Below are positions 43,500 through 52,294 of a DNA stretch of 64,000 nucleotides, piece after piece. Below the pieces are notes generated by a model. It did no database searches, had not been told where the DNA came from, and worked only from the letters and a program-made list of their open reading frames with translations. The translations under genes were made by a program, and so were the position numbers. The stretch comes from CAIYXB01 sp038146805. GTDB taxonomy: Bacteria > Cyanobacteriota > Vampirovibrionia > LMEP-6097. The first letter of the stretch is position 1. Each line of letters starts with the position of its first letter. The stretch spans positions 1 to 64,000 of the forward strand of contig JAYQSH010000003.1 of the NCBI GenBank assembly GCA_038146805.1, written 5' to 3'.

Positions 43500-44033
43500 A
43501 TGACAGATATAGATCAAAGAATGCAAAAAGCTGTTGATTCACTTGAAAAAGAATTATCAACTATAAGAACAGGTAGAGCAAACCCTTCGATATTAGATCG
43601 AGTTCAAGCTGACTACTATGGAACAAAAACTCCAATCAATTCAATGGCAAATATTTTAATTATTGATGGCAGAACTCTCGAAATAAAACCTTTTGACAAA
43701 TCAGCTTTGAAAGATATTGAAAAAGCAATTCAAGATAGTGACTTGGGTTTAACGCCAACTAACGATGGAAATCGTTTGATTATTGGTATCCCTGATCTTA
43801 CTCAAGAAAGAAGACAGGAACTTGTAAAAGTTGTAAAAAAAGAAGCTGAAAATTCTAAAGTTGCAATTCGTAATGTACGCCGAGACGAGATGGACAAAAT
43901 CAAAAAAGATAGCGAGTTAACTGAAGATAGCAAAAAGAAAGCGCAAGACGATGTGCAAAAATCAACTGATAATTTTGTAAAGAAAATCGATGATTTAGCA
44001 TCTGCAAAAGAAAAAGAATTACTTACTATTTAA
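43500..44033 (+). CDS. frr: ribosome recycling factor
   Basis: The family begins at the second possible start: ATG 43500 gives MTDIDQRMQKAVDSLEKELS, the usual RRF N-terminus, whereas the upstream TTG at 43464 would add twelve unrelated residues. The product is 177 residues (standard is ~185). The hallmark TIRTGRANPSILDRVQADYYG is present, as is the C-terminal helix domain (KKDSELTEDSKKKAQDDVQK). It splits post-termination ribosomes with EF-G. The usual pyrH neighbour is absent; instead etfB follows 21 bp later. Confidence 0.95.
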   Translation: MTDIDQRMQKAVDSLEKELSTIRTGRANPSILDRVQADYYGTKTPINSMANILIIDGRTLEIKPFDKSALKDIEKAIQDSDLGLTPTNDGNRLIIGIPDLTQERRQELVKVVKKEAENSKVAIRNVRRDEMDKIKKDSELTEDSKKKAQDDVQKSTDNFVKKIDDLASAKEKELLTI

Positions 44034-44054
44034 TTTATAAAAAGGATATAAAAC

Positions 44055-44915
44055 ATGGCAAATAAAGATTTAAATATTTATGTTCTTGTAAAACAAGTAC
44101 CAGACACAAGATCTAAAGCAGGCGTAAATGCAGACGGTACCATCGATAGAGCAAAAGCAGGAAAAATGCTTAACCCCTTTGATGCTTTTGCTATGCAAGC
44201 GGCTTTAAACGCAAAAAGAATGGGTGGCGAAAACTCAAAAGTAATTGCGGTTTCTATGGGTCCACCTCCAGCTATTGATATTTTGTATCAAGCTCTAGAA
44301 CACGGCGTAGACAAAACTTGTTTGTTGTCAGATAGAAAATTAGCAGCTTCTGATACACTGGCGACTTCTTACGCCCTATCAAAAACACTTGAGTATCTTT
44401 TTAAGAAAGAAGGAAAAGCTGATTTGATTTTTTGTGGCTTACAAACAACAGATGGTGACACTGCTCAAGTTGGTCCAGAGATTTGTGAGCGCTTGGATTT
44501 TTCACAAGTTACCTATGTAGAAAATTTTGAAATCAAAGACAATATTGTGCACGCTAGAAAAATTATTGAAGGTGGCGCAATGGAAATCGAATCTGAATTA
44601 CCAGCTCTAATTACAGTTGCTAACAGTTATACAAAATTAAAATTCAAAACTTTTAGAGGTGCGAAATTTGTACAAGGACTAAAAAGAAATGAAAAAATGC
44701 AAAAAGATTTTGTGGAAATCATTGACCTAGCAACAGTTGAAGCTGACGAAATGTTATGCGGCTTGCCGGGTTCACCAACAATCGTTTCGGCAACCTGGAA
44801 AATTGGTACCGTTGGTGGTAACTGTACAATGCACCAAGGAAAAAGTGTAGAGGATATGGTTTCAGAGGTAGTAGCTACAGAGACAGATGCCCTTAAGGAA
44901 TTTGCAAAAGTATAA
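44055..44915 (+). CDS. etfB: electron transfer flavoprotein beta subunit (FixA-like)
   Basis: A 286-residue EtfB/FixA, the small subunit of the FAD-carrying ETF heterodimer. It shows VLVKQVPDT at the start, LNPFDAFAMQAAL, SMGPPPAIDILYQAL and LIFCGLQTTDGDTAQVGPEI. As I recall, the DGDTAQVGP segment is typical of FixA-type, bifurcation-capable EtfB and absent from mitochondrial-type EtfB. A good AAAGGA ribosome site precedes it. First gene of the etfB-etfA-ETF dehydrogenase operon. Confidence 0.93.
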   Translation: MANKDLNIYVLVKQVPDTRSKAGVNADGTIDRAKAGKMLNPFDAFAMQAALNAKRMGGENSKVIAVSMGPPPAIDILYQALEHGVDKTCLLSDRKLAASDTLATSYALSKTLEYLFKKEGKADLIFCGLQTTDGDTAQVGPEICERLDFSQVTYVENFEIKDNIVHARKIIEGGAMEIESELPALITVANSYTKLKFKTFRGAKFVQGLKRNEKMQKDFVEIIDLATVEADEMLCGLPGSPTIVSATWKIGTVGGNCTMHQGKSVEDMVSEVVATETDALKEFAKV

Positions 44916-44927
44916 AAAAAGGAAATT

Positions 44928-45998
44928 ATGGCAGGAGAAGTATTAATAGTTGCAGAGCAAGTACACGGCGAAATCGCTAAAGTTACTTATGAGCTCTTAG
45001 GTGAAGGAAGAAAGCTTGCAGACAAGCTTAAGAGTCCGTTGAGTTGTTTTATTTTGGGACACAACATGGAAAGTCAATTAGAAAAAATTGCACAAACTGG
45101 TGTCGATAAAATTTATTTGGCTGACCACGAAGAATTAGCAGAATACAAAACGCTCACTTATAGACGTGTGATCATCGAGGAAATCGATACATGGCAAACG
45201 GCTCCTCATACGCTTTTGATGGGTTCAACAACTGTTGGGCGTGACTTAGCTCCAAGAATAGCTGCTTACTACGAAACAGGTTTAACTGCAGATACCATTG
45301 AGCTTGATATTGGTCCTTATGAACATAAAGCAGGTATCGATAAAACTAAGATTGGCTACTTCCCTGAATGTTTATATGCAAACAGACCATCATTTGGTGA
45401 GTCGTTAAAAGCAAGAATTTTAGGTCCATGGAAAGATCCTCAGATGGCAACAATTCGACCGGGTGTATTTGCATTGCCTAAGGCAGTTGAAAAATCTGTT
45501 AAAGATCTAGAAATCAAAAAAGTGAAAGTCGAACTTAAGCCAGAAGATTTCAGAGTTAAAATCGCAAAGATTTTACGTGAAGAATCAAGCAAGATGGATA
45601 TCAGCGAAGCTGATGTGATTGTCTCTGGTGGTTTTGGTTTGGGTAGCGAAGAGTCGTTTTCATTGTTAAAAGAACTTGCAGACTGTTTTCAAAATTCAAC
45701 AATTGCGGCTTCAAGAAAAGCTGTTGATGCTGGTTGGATAGCTTATCCGTATCAAGTTGGGCAAACTGGAAAAACAGTTAGACCAAAAATTTATATTGCA
45801 TGTGCGATTTCAGGTGCACTGCAACATCGAGTGGGAATGCAAAAATCTGATTTGATTATTGCAATCAACAAAGATCCAGACGCACCAATATTTGGCTTTG
45901 CAGATCATGGCATCGTTGGTGATATTTTCCAAGTGATTCCAGAAATGATTAAGCAACTCAAAACAATGAAAGAGCAAAAAGAATTACAAACAGCATAA
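44928..45998 (+). CDS. etfA: electron transfer flavoprotein alpha subunit (FixB-like)
   Basis: A 356-residue EtfA. The N-terminal domain (VLIVAEQVHGEIAKVTYELL) is followed by the C-terminal FAD domain with VSGGFGLGSEESFSLLKELA, then YQVGQTGKTVRPKIYIACAI, SGALQHRVGMQKSDLIIAIN and APIFGFADHGIVGDIFQVIP, which carry the FAD contacts. The family's GGRG is GGFG here. It starts 12 bp after etfB with an AAGGAAA site and ends 9 bp before the dehydrogenase gene, so the three proteins are made together. Confidence 0.94.
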   Translation: MAGEVLIVAEQVHGEIAKVTYELLGEGRKLADKLKSPLSCFILGHNMESQLEKIAQTGVDKIYLADHEELAEYKTLTYRRVIIEEIDTWQTAPHTLLMGSTTVGRDLAPRIAAYYETGLTADTIELDIGPYEHKAGIDKTKIGYFPECLYANRPSFGESLKARILGPWKDPQMATIRPGVFALPKAVEKSVKDLEIKKVKVELKPEDFRVKIAKILREESSKMDISEADVIVSGGFGLGSEESFSLLKELADCFQNSTIAASRKAVDAGWIAYPYQVGQTGKTVRPKIYIACAISGALQHRVGMQKSDLIIAINKDPDAPIFGFADHGIVGDIFQVIPEMIKQLKTMKEQKELQTA

Positions 45999-46007
45999 GG
46001 AATAAAT

Positions 46008-47804
46008 ATGGCAACAGTAGAAAGAGAAACAACAACAGAAATTAAAAACAAAAAAGACAACATCACTTATGACTTGGTGATGATTGGTGCAAGTCCAGCA
46101 AATTTAACTTTGGCTCATCGCTTGGTTGACTTAGCAAAAGCAAAACCAGAAATGCATTTCTCGGTTGCCATACTTGAAAAAGCAGAAGAGTTTGGTGGAC
46201 ATATTGTCTCTGGTGCTGTTGTTAACAAAAAGATTTTTGATAAAGCTTTTCCAAATCATGTTGAGGACAATATGCCAATTGAAGCAATTTGTGAGGATAG
46301 CAAGTTTGCATTATTAGGTAGACAAAAAAAATTAGACGTTCCATCAGTAATTACAAGAGCTTTGTTACCTGATTTTGTCAAAGAAGGTTACTATGTTTTG
46401 ACTTTGTCAAATGTGGTTGCTTGGATGGCTGAAACTTTACAAACAAAAGCAGCGCAAGTTGAAAATATTGATATTGATTTATACAATGGTTTTCCAGCAA
46501 CTGAAATTCACTATGAAGAAGATAAAATTAAAGCTGTTCGTGTTTCAAACACTGGCGACGATTTAGAAGATTACGTACACGGTGATTTGTTTTGTTTTGC
46601 TGATAAAGGATTTTTATCAAAAGACCTTATCAAAAAATACCAACTACAAACAAACCCACAAATCTGGTCAGTAGGTGTAAAAGAGACTTGGAGACTTAGA
46701 GCTGATGCACCAAACGTCAAAGGCAAAGTATGGCATACACTGGGATTTCCAACTTTAGATGGAACTTTAGGTGGTGGTTTTATTTATGGTTTAGATTACA
46801 ATAGATTAACTATTGGGCAAGTGATTTCTTTGGATTCAAAAAATCCAAACATACACCCACAAAAACAATTACAAGAACTAAAAAAACATCCTTGGTTGCA
46901 AAATCTTTTAGCTGACGGAGAGTTGTTGCATTATGGTGCGGCAGTTTTACCAGAAGGTGGTCCTGCAAGTTTACCAAAAGAGTTTCAGGTAGATGGTGCT
47001 TTACTTTTGGGTGATGCACTTGGTTTGCTAGATGTAAAAGCTCTTGCTGGTGTAGATAAAGCTATGGAATCAGGTTATATCGCGGCTGAGGTGGTTTTTG
47101 AGAGCCTAGTAAAAAGAGATTTTTCAAAAGAGCAGTTAAGCAAATACCAAAGAAAGCTCATGGAATCTCCTTTCTTGGATAAGTACAAAGAAAATAAATA
47201 CTTCAGAAAAGCGTTTATGAAAAACCCTGACTTATTAGAAAAGTTTTTACCTATTTTTGTTGATGGTTTTGACAAGGCAGGATTTTTCTGGGGAGCTCTA
47301 AAAACATTTTTAGCAAACCCGTGGGAGTTAACTAAGCAAACTTTAAGTGCCTTGATACATTTAAATGCGCCTAACGAAGTCAAAGAGAGTGTCGAATACC
47401 ATGCAGGTTATACACAAATTGATCCAAATTTTGAAAGAGAAAAAATTGCGCGCAACTCTAGTGATGCAGACTATCAAAAATCAACTATTTATAGCCGTGA
47501 AGATGCAGTGTTTTATTCGCAAACAAAATACATAGATCACCCAGATCATATACAAGAGTTTTCAGCAGAAACATGTTTGGATTGTATAAAAGTTTACGAA
47601 GCTAAAGGCTTAGATGTACCATGTGTATCTGATTGTACTGCTGAAGTACATAGATTAGATATTGGACCAGACGATATTAAAGTGCATGGAATGTCATTAG
47701 AGAACTGTGTACAGTGTAGAACCTGTGAATTGATCTGTCCTGAGCAAAACTTAAGAGTAAACGCCGCTTACAGCGCTGGCGGACCTAATTTTAGAGGTCT
47801 ATAA
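46008..47804 (+). CDS. ETF:quinone oxidoreductase (FixC-FixX-like)
   Basis: A 598-residue ETF dehydrogenase that passes electrons from ETF to quinone. The FAD site near the N-terminus reads DLVMIGASPANLTLAHRL, with Ser and Asn at two of the usual Gly positions (GxGPAG). A GHIVSGAVV segment and LLGDALGLLDVKALAGVDKA follow. The C-terminal ~90 residues form a ferredoxin-like (FixX-type) part with ETCLDCIKVYEAKG, then CVSDC and CVQCRTCELICP, more cysteines than one 4Fe-4S cluster needs. The stop codon is part of a RAYT-B REP copy. Confidence 0.9.
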   Translation: MATVERETTTEIKNKKDNITYDLVMIGASPANLTLAHRLVDLAKAKPEMHFSVAILEKAEEFGGHIVSGAVVNKKIFDKAFPNHVEDNMPIEAICEDSKFALLGRQKKLDVPSVITRALLPDFVKEGYYVLTLSNVVAWMAETLQTKAAQVENIDIDLYNGFPATEIHYEEDKIKAVRVSNTGDDLEDYVHGDLFCFADKGFLSKDLIKKYQLQTNPQIWSVGVKETWRLRADAPNVKGKVWHTLGFPTLDGTLGGGFIYGLDYNRLTIGQVISLDSKNPNIHPQKQLQELKKHPWLQNLLADGELLHYGAAVLPEGGPASLPKEFQVDGALLLGDALGLLDVKALAGVDKAMESGYIAAEVVFESLVKRDFSKEQLSKYQRKLMESPFLDKYKENKYFRKAFMKNPDLLEKFLPIFVDGFDKAGFFWGALKTFLANPWELTKQTLSALIHLNAPNEVKESVEYHAGYTQIDPNFEREKIARNSSDADYQKSTIYSREDAVFYSQTKYIDHPDHIQEFSAETCLDCIKVYEAKGLDVPCVSDCTAEVHRLDIGPDDIKVHGMSLENCVQCRTCELICPEQNLRVNAAYSAGGPNFRGL

Positions 47805-47910
47805 GACACTCCGGACCGTGTTATTTTTGTCTCATTTTTAAGACACTTCGGACCGTGTCATTTTTGTCTCATAAATAAGACACTTCGGACCGTGTCATTT
47901 TTGTCTTATA
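47802..47910. repeat. three direct RAYT-B REP elements
   Basis: Three head-to-tail copies of AAGACACTTCGGACCGTGTC then ATTTTTGTCTCAT, at about 47803, 47840 and 47877. The first overlaps the stop codon of the ETF dehydrogenase gene. Two inverted copies at 48304-48375 close the other side, making a BIME-like cluster. Confidence 0.93.
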
Positions 47911-48262
47911 AACTGATGCTCTAAACTCCACCTGATTAATTGAAAACTATTGAATTCCAAGAGTTTTTTAGAAACAGCCCTACTTATATCTAATTACAAA
48001 TTATAGTACTTAAAATTCATTAACTGATGCCTTAAACTCCACCTGAAAATAAAAATTAATAATAAACCAAGATAAATAAAAGACTTTTGACAATTTTACT
48101 TTGTATTTACAAAGTAGCGGTGTATGAATCAAAAAAGTCTTAAAATATCATTGTTTTAAAGGCTTTGATAAGATTCAGGTGGAGTTTAGAGCATCAGTTT
48201 TTAAAATTCAAGTATTCTAGTTTTTTTTATTAATTTTTATTTTCAGGTAGAGTTTAGGACAA
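47911..48262. repeat. nested inverted repeats (family C), MITE-like
   Basis: AACTGATGCTCTAAACTCC (25 bp in all, 47911-47935) has an exact complement at 48175-48199. A variant AACTGATGCCTTAAACTCC (48022) with trailing AAAATAAAAATTAATAATAA is mirrored at about 48225-48262. The four copies, two direct and two inverted, frame 350 bp of AT-rich DNA without a gene, itself flanked by RAYT-B REPs. This may be a small non-autonomous element or a composite of palindromes. Confidence 0.85.
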
Positions 48263-48303
48263 CAATTTATGATTTTTATAAATAAGAGTAATTCTACTGA
48301 GTT

Positions 48304-48375
48304 GTGAGACAAATAGAACACGGTCCGAAGTGTCTTATTTATGAGACAAAAATGACACGGTCCGAAGTGTCTTAT
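48304..48375. repeat. two RAYT-B REP elements, inverted relative to 47802
   Basis: Two copies (GTGAGACAAATAGAACACGG and ATGAGACAAAAATGACACGG, each followed by TCCGAAGTGTCTTA). They lie 30 bp from the 3' end of the 48409 gene and face the three direct copies across the family C repeat. Confidence 0.92.
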
Positions 48376-48408
48376 GGTGTTTTTATTTTTGTTTATTTTT
48401 GTTTATTT

Positions 48409-49404
48409 TTATTTGTTTTTAATAGCAAAATCTTTTTCTTGATAATTATCTTCTAAACTTGCTTCAAAATTATCATTTTGTTTTTTTGTTTTTGACCTGA
48501 ACACCACTGATAGACCAGGTAAGGTTGAAACTAAAGTACCCAAAAATACCAAAAAGGCGATTGCTAAAGCATCATGACTTGAGACACCAATAAATGCAAG
48601 TAAATAAATATAACTTGCTTCCTTGGCGCCAACACCTTTGACTGCTGGAATCACAAAACTAAGTAAGGTAGAAGTAGGCACCACAATAAACCAATACCAA
48701 AAAGGAACCTCAGCAAAACTTACAGCACTTGCAAGAGCCGCAAAAATATTACTTAACATCAAAAAAACATGGGTTAAAAAAGTCCACAAAACAACAGTCC
48801 AAAAACTTTTTTTGCAACGAGTATATTGCTCTAAAGCATATTTAATTTTTTTTACAATACCAATATTAATTTTTGACCAGAGAAAATAGCTTGCATAAAT
48901 AAAAATCATCGCTCCAAAGCTAATCCACAAAAGCATTTCAGTTTTAGCAGGGATAGCATCATGGAAGCGGCTAAACTTCAAAGCAACTAAGGCAATTGGC
49001 ATCAAAGCAAACATCATTGTAAAACCAAAAAGTCTTTCCATCATGACCGTACTTGCCGCTTTTAGCCATGCTTTATCTTTGCGACCAAGTTCATAAGAAC
49101 GCCATGCATCACCACCAAAATTACTTGGCAAAAAATTATTTCCAAAAGAAGCTTCAAAATACATTTTGAGTGCGAGCGGATACGACAAATTATAGTCAAG
49201 TTGATTGGCTAAAATGCGCCAGCGATAGGCGTTGGTAAAAACAGTGCCAAATAAAGCAAAACAACACATGATAAACCATTTCCAATCTGAATTTTTTAAA
49301 GTGATAAAAGTTTCTTTGATATCAAGCTTCATATACTTGACCAGCAACACTGCAATTGCCAATGAAATAAAAATTTTAAGAGCTAAGGTAAGTTTTTTTT
49401 TCAT
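48409..49404 (-). CDS. lysylphosphatidylglycerol synthase-type membrane protein (UPF0104 / flippase-like)
   Basis: A 331-residue integral membrane protein with about eight hydrophobic helices. The conserved core KMYFEASFGNNFLPSNFGGD followed by AWRSYELG is the hallmark of the MprF N-terminal/AglD-like flippase family; FVIPAVKGVGAKEASYIYLL is the second conserved loop. There is no C-terminal lysyl-transferase domain, so it is likely a lipid flippase rather than a full MprF. It starts 5 bp after the M23 peptidase gene ends, suggesting an envelope operon. Confidence 0.85.
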   Translation of the reverse strand: MKKKLTLALKIFISLAIAVLLVKYMKLDIKETFITLKNSDWKWFIMCCFALFGTVFTNAYRWRILANQLDYNLSYPLALKMYFEASFGNNFLPSNFGGDAWRSYELGRKDKAWLKAASTVMMERLFGFTMMFALMPIALVALKFSRFHDAIPAKTEMLLWISFGAMIFIYASYFLWSKINIGIVKKIKYALEQYTRCKKSFWTVVLWTFLTHVFLMLSNIFAALASAVSFAEVPFWYWFIVVPTSTLLSFVIPAVKGVGAKEASYIYLLAFIGVSSHDALAIAFLVFLGTLVSTLPGLSVVFRSKTKKQNDNFEASLEDNYQEKDFAIKNK

Positions 49405-49408
49405 ATAC

Positions 49409-50572
49409 TTAAGACTTTTGTAAATAAATAACTGGATTTTGTGGCTTACCTTTTGATCTCAACTCAAAATGTAAATGCGGACCAGTTGCATAGCCAGTTG
49501 CACCCTCATGACCGATAGTGTCACCTTGTTTCACCCTATCACCAACTTTAACTTTTGCTCTATCTAAATGAGCATACAAAGTAGAAAAACCCTTTGAATG
49601 ATCAACAATAACCACTTTGCCATAGCCACCATACCAGCCTGAATAAATCACCAAACCACCCTCAGAAGCTTTGATATCAGTACCTCTAGGTGCCGCAAGA
49701 TCTATACCGCTATGCATACTACGAACACCAAAAATCGGGTGACGACGCGGACCAAATGGAGATGTGATCCGAGCAACAACAGGATATCTAAAATCACCTG
49801 TCGCATCAGGGTTATCAAGCTTATCACCAGAAAGCTCAGTAATCTTATACATAAGCTTTACTGACTCACGTTCAAGTTGTCTTTCACCTTCTTCATAGAT
49901 TTTTCTCTCACCTTGCACTTTAAGTAAAACCTGTCTTTGAGCTTCTTTTTGTTTACCAATTTCATTTTCTAATCCATATAAACGATTATTGATTTGTTCA
50001 ATTTTTTTTGCTTCGACTGCAAGCGTTTCATTATATTTAGCTATATTTTCTGATTGATCAACAAGAGCTTCTAAAACTTTTTTATCGTATTTCATTATAC
50101 GTTTTTGGTAATAGATATGATCTAAATAGTCAGTAACACTTGCTGTATCTAAAAGACCATTGATCATATTTAAACGATTTTGTTTATAAATAGAAAGAAC
50201 TCTTTGCTTAGCCTCATCTTGAAGTTTAGTTTTGTCAGAATTTATTTCACTAAGTCTTTCTTTGGTTTTATTCCACGCTTCTTTGTTGGTTGCCAAATAC
50301 TGTTTATTCAAACGTAAATCACTTTGTGCTTTGCGCAATTTAGAATTAATAGTTTTAAGTTTTTCTGAAGCATAAGCTTCTTTGAGTCTAGCTTCTTTGA
50401 GTTTAGTTGCTATATCTAATTTTTTTTTGGTTAGATCATGTAAAATTTTTTCTTTTTCATGCAAGCTCATAGTATCAGCCGCAAATAAAGGCAAAAGTGC
50501 AGTAAGCAAAAAGCTTAAAAGCATTAAAATTATTACCATTTTTGCAAAGGAGAATTTCTTTTTTTGCGCCAT
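49409..50572 (-). CDS. M23-family murein endopeptidase with coiled coil (EnvC-like)
   Basis: A 387-residue envelope protein. An N-terminal hydrophobic segment (VIILMLLSFLLTALLPLFAA) is a signal peptide. Residues ~35-260 are a long coiled coil (KEKILHDLTKKKLDIATKLK). The C-terminal LytM/M23 domain has zinc motifs MHSGIDLAAPRGTDI (HxxxD) and GYATGPHLHFELR (HxH), so it looks catalytically competent, unlike E. coli EnvC. It would cut peptidoglycan cross-links or regulate amidases during division. Confidence 0.92.
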   Translation of the reverse strand: MAQKKKFSFAKMVIILMLLSFLLTALLPLFAADTMSLHEKEKILHDLTKKKLDIATKLKEARLKEAYASEKLKTINSKLRKAQSDLRLNKQYLATNKEAWNKTKERLSEINSDKTKLQDEAKQRVLSIYKQNRLNMINGLLDTASVTDYLDHIYYQKRIMKYDKKVLEALVDQSENIAKYNETLAVEAKKIEQINNRLYGLENEIGKQKEAQRQVLLKVQGERKIYEEGERQLERESVKLMYKITELSGDKLDNPDATGDFRYPVVARITSPFGPRRHPIFGVRSMHSGIDLAAPRGTDIKASEGGLVIYSGWYGGYGKVVIVDHSKGFSTLYAHLDRAKVKVGDRVKQGDTIGHEGATGYATGPHLHFELRSKGKPQNPVIYLQKS

Positions 50573-50626
50573 AAGTGATCCTTATATCAGTATAATTTTA
50601 CCTTGAAAACTCTTTAGTTGAAAGAC

Positions 50627-51778
50627 TTAAACCTTGCTAGTTTTGTATTTATTAAGCATTTCTGAGTGTATTAACAATAAATCTTCTAAAGATGGGTTTT
50701 TAATTATTTGATGAGCTTGCATTTCTTTTTCGATGATATTACAAATTTGCAAGTATTTAATTTCTTCTTGCAAAAACAAAGCAACCGCGGCTTCATTAGC
50801 AGAGTTATATACCGCAGGCATAGAATGTGCCAAATTACCAGCCTCATAAGCAAGAGCCAATGCCGGAAATTTTTTAAGATCTGGTTTTTCAAAACTCAAA
50901 TTAGGGTAAGCAAAAATATCAAAATCTTTTTTTGTTTGAATAATGTTTTTGTTTGGATAATCAAGTGCATATTGAATTGGCACCATCATATCTGGCTCAC
51001 CCATTTGTGCAATAGTATTACCATCCACAAAACTCACTGCACTATGAATAATTGATTGTGGATGAATAACCACTTTTATTTGTTGGTAATCTAAATCAAA
51101 AAGTGTTTTTGCTTCAATCACTTCTAAACCTTTATTGACAAGTGTGCTTGAATCAATAGTGATTTTTGCACCCATAGACCAATTAGGATGTTGCAAAGCT
51201 TGTTCTAAAGTTACACTTTCTAACTGTGCTAAAGAAAAAGTTCTAAAAGGACCTCCTGAGGCAGTAAGCAAAATCTCTTTAACATCGTTTTTTTTGTAAT
51301 CACCCAAAGCATGATGAATAGCAACATGTTCACTATCAACAGGAATCAATTGAGTATTAAATTCTTTGATTTTTTGATTTACCAAATGACCAGCGGCAAC
51401 CAATGTTTCTTTATTGGCAATTGCAAGTCTTTGAGCATTTTCAAGTGCAATTAAATTTGCCTCAAGCCCAGCAATACCAACGATAGCACTCAGGCAAATA
51501 TCAACATTTACACTTGCAATTTCTTTTATATCTTTTAAAACTTTTATATCAGGAAATAATTCTTGTATTTTTTTTTGATCGTCAAAAGATTTGATACTAA
51601 TAAATTTTGGTTTAAATTCTTGTATTTGTTTTACCAAGAGCTCAAAATTAGATCCTGCACTTAAAGCGATAATCTCAAAATCATTTTTTCTATTGCGAAC
51701 AATATTAAGCGCTTGAGTTCCAATTGAACCAGTTGAGCCAATAATAGTTAAGGTCTTTGCTTGAGTGCTAGTTTGCAT
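50627..51778 (-). CDS. dxr: 1-deoxy-D-xylulose 5-phosphate reductoisomerase
   Basis: A 383-residue MEP-pathway enzyme that converts DXP to MEP with NADPH. The NADPH site is TIIGSTGSIGTQALNIV. The catalytic region has ANKETLVAAG, PVDSEHVAIHHAL, the substrate loop TASGGPFRTF, and HPNWSMGAKITIDSSTLVNK for metal and substrate binding. Length is normal. It is 55 bp upstream of the M23 peptidase gene on the same strand; dxr next to a membrane peptidase recalls the common dxr-rseP order, but the peptidase here is M23, not M50. Confidence 0.97.
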   Translation of the reverse strand: MQTSTQAKTLTIIGSTGSIGTQALNIVRNRKNDFEIIALSAGSNFELLVKQIQEFKPKFISIKSFDDQKKIQELFPDIKVLKDIKEIASVNVDICLSAIVGIAGLEANLIALENAQRLAIANKETLVAAGHLVNQKIKEFNTQLIPVDSEHVAIHHALGDYKKNDVKEILLTASGGPFRTFSLAQLESVTLEQALQHPNWSMGAKITIDSSTLVNKGLEVIEAKTLFDLDYQQIKVVIHPQSIIHSAVSFVDGNTIAQMGEPDMMVPIQYALDYPNKNIIQTKKDFDIFAYPNLSFEKPDLKKFPALALAYEAGNLAHSMPAVYNSANEAAVALFLQEEIKYLQICNIIEKEMQAHQIIKNPSLEDLLLIHSEMLNKYKTSKV

Positions 51779-51815
51779 TAGTTTAATTATAACTTGTTAA
51801 CACTCACTAGGTACT

Positions 51816-52051
51816 ATTAAGGGCGTGCTTCCAAACCCGTAATAAGTATCTCGAGTCTTTAGATTTGGGCATAAGTAGGGTTTGGTTAGACACGCCTAAC
51901 AAAAGAATCAAACACCGTCGCTTAGTGAGTTTCACGCAGTGAAACAAGCTAAGCGTAAGGTCGTTTGTGGGACTGATTTCTAACCCCATTTTCTAGTGAT
52001 TTTAACATTTCACTGTATTTTAAAATTCAAAATGGGGTTTGGAATCAGTCC
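51816..52051. repeat. cluster of three inverted repeats between dxr and orphan genes
   Basis: First pair: GGGCGTGCTTCCAAACCC (about 51821) with GGGTTTGGTTAGACACGCC (about 51878). Second: a tight hairpin CGCTTAGTGAGTTTCACG then CAGTGAAACAAGCTAAGCG (51919-51955). Third: GGGACTGATTTCTAACCCC (51969) with GGGGTTTGGAATCAGTCCC (about 52033). Together they fill the 290-bp gap with foldable DNA. This resembles remnants of palindromic mobile elements; no gene is supported here. Confidence 0.8.
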
Positions 52052-52072
52052 CATTAACAGCACCTAAGATTT

Positions 52073-52291
52073 TTAGGAGCTTATTGATCTTAGAGAATTT
52101 TTAATTTGTTGTTCAGAACGCTGACTAGCACTGTAATTTCTTGAGGATTGCACTAGTTGATTTAGTGTTTGCTGGTCTTGTTGAGCAATTGTATCTGCAA
52201 TGTTGATATTGTGAAAAACATTATTGCCCCTCGCATCTCGAAAAGGATCATAAATTTCTGCAATTACTTTTTTTGTTTTAACTTCTTTCAT
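52073..52291 (-). CDS. small orphan protein
   Basis: A 72-residue polar protein (MKEVKTKKVIAEIYDPFRDA ... QQDQQTLNQLVQSSRNYSAS) rich in Gln, Asn and Ser. No family known. It starts only 3 bp after the stop of the 52295 gene, so both are likely co-translated. Probably part of the orphan cluster with 52295 and 52841. Confidence 0.5.
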   Translation of the reverse strand: MKEVKTKKVIAEIYDPFRDARGNNVFHNINIADTIAQQDQQTLNQLVQSSRNYSASQRSEQQIKNSLRSISS

Positions 52292-52294
52292 TTT

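Noticed and set aside
48409..49404. Full MprF lysylphosphatidylglycerol synthase
   Set aside because: Only the flippase-type membrane half is present; no aminoacyl-transferase domain.
51807..51989. 60-codon minus-strand open frame
   Set aside because: Lies inside the inverted-repeat cluster and follows no ribosome site; no protein-like composition.
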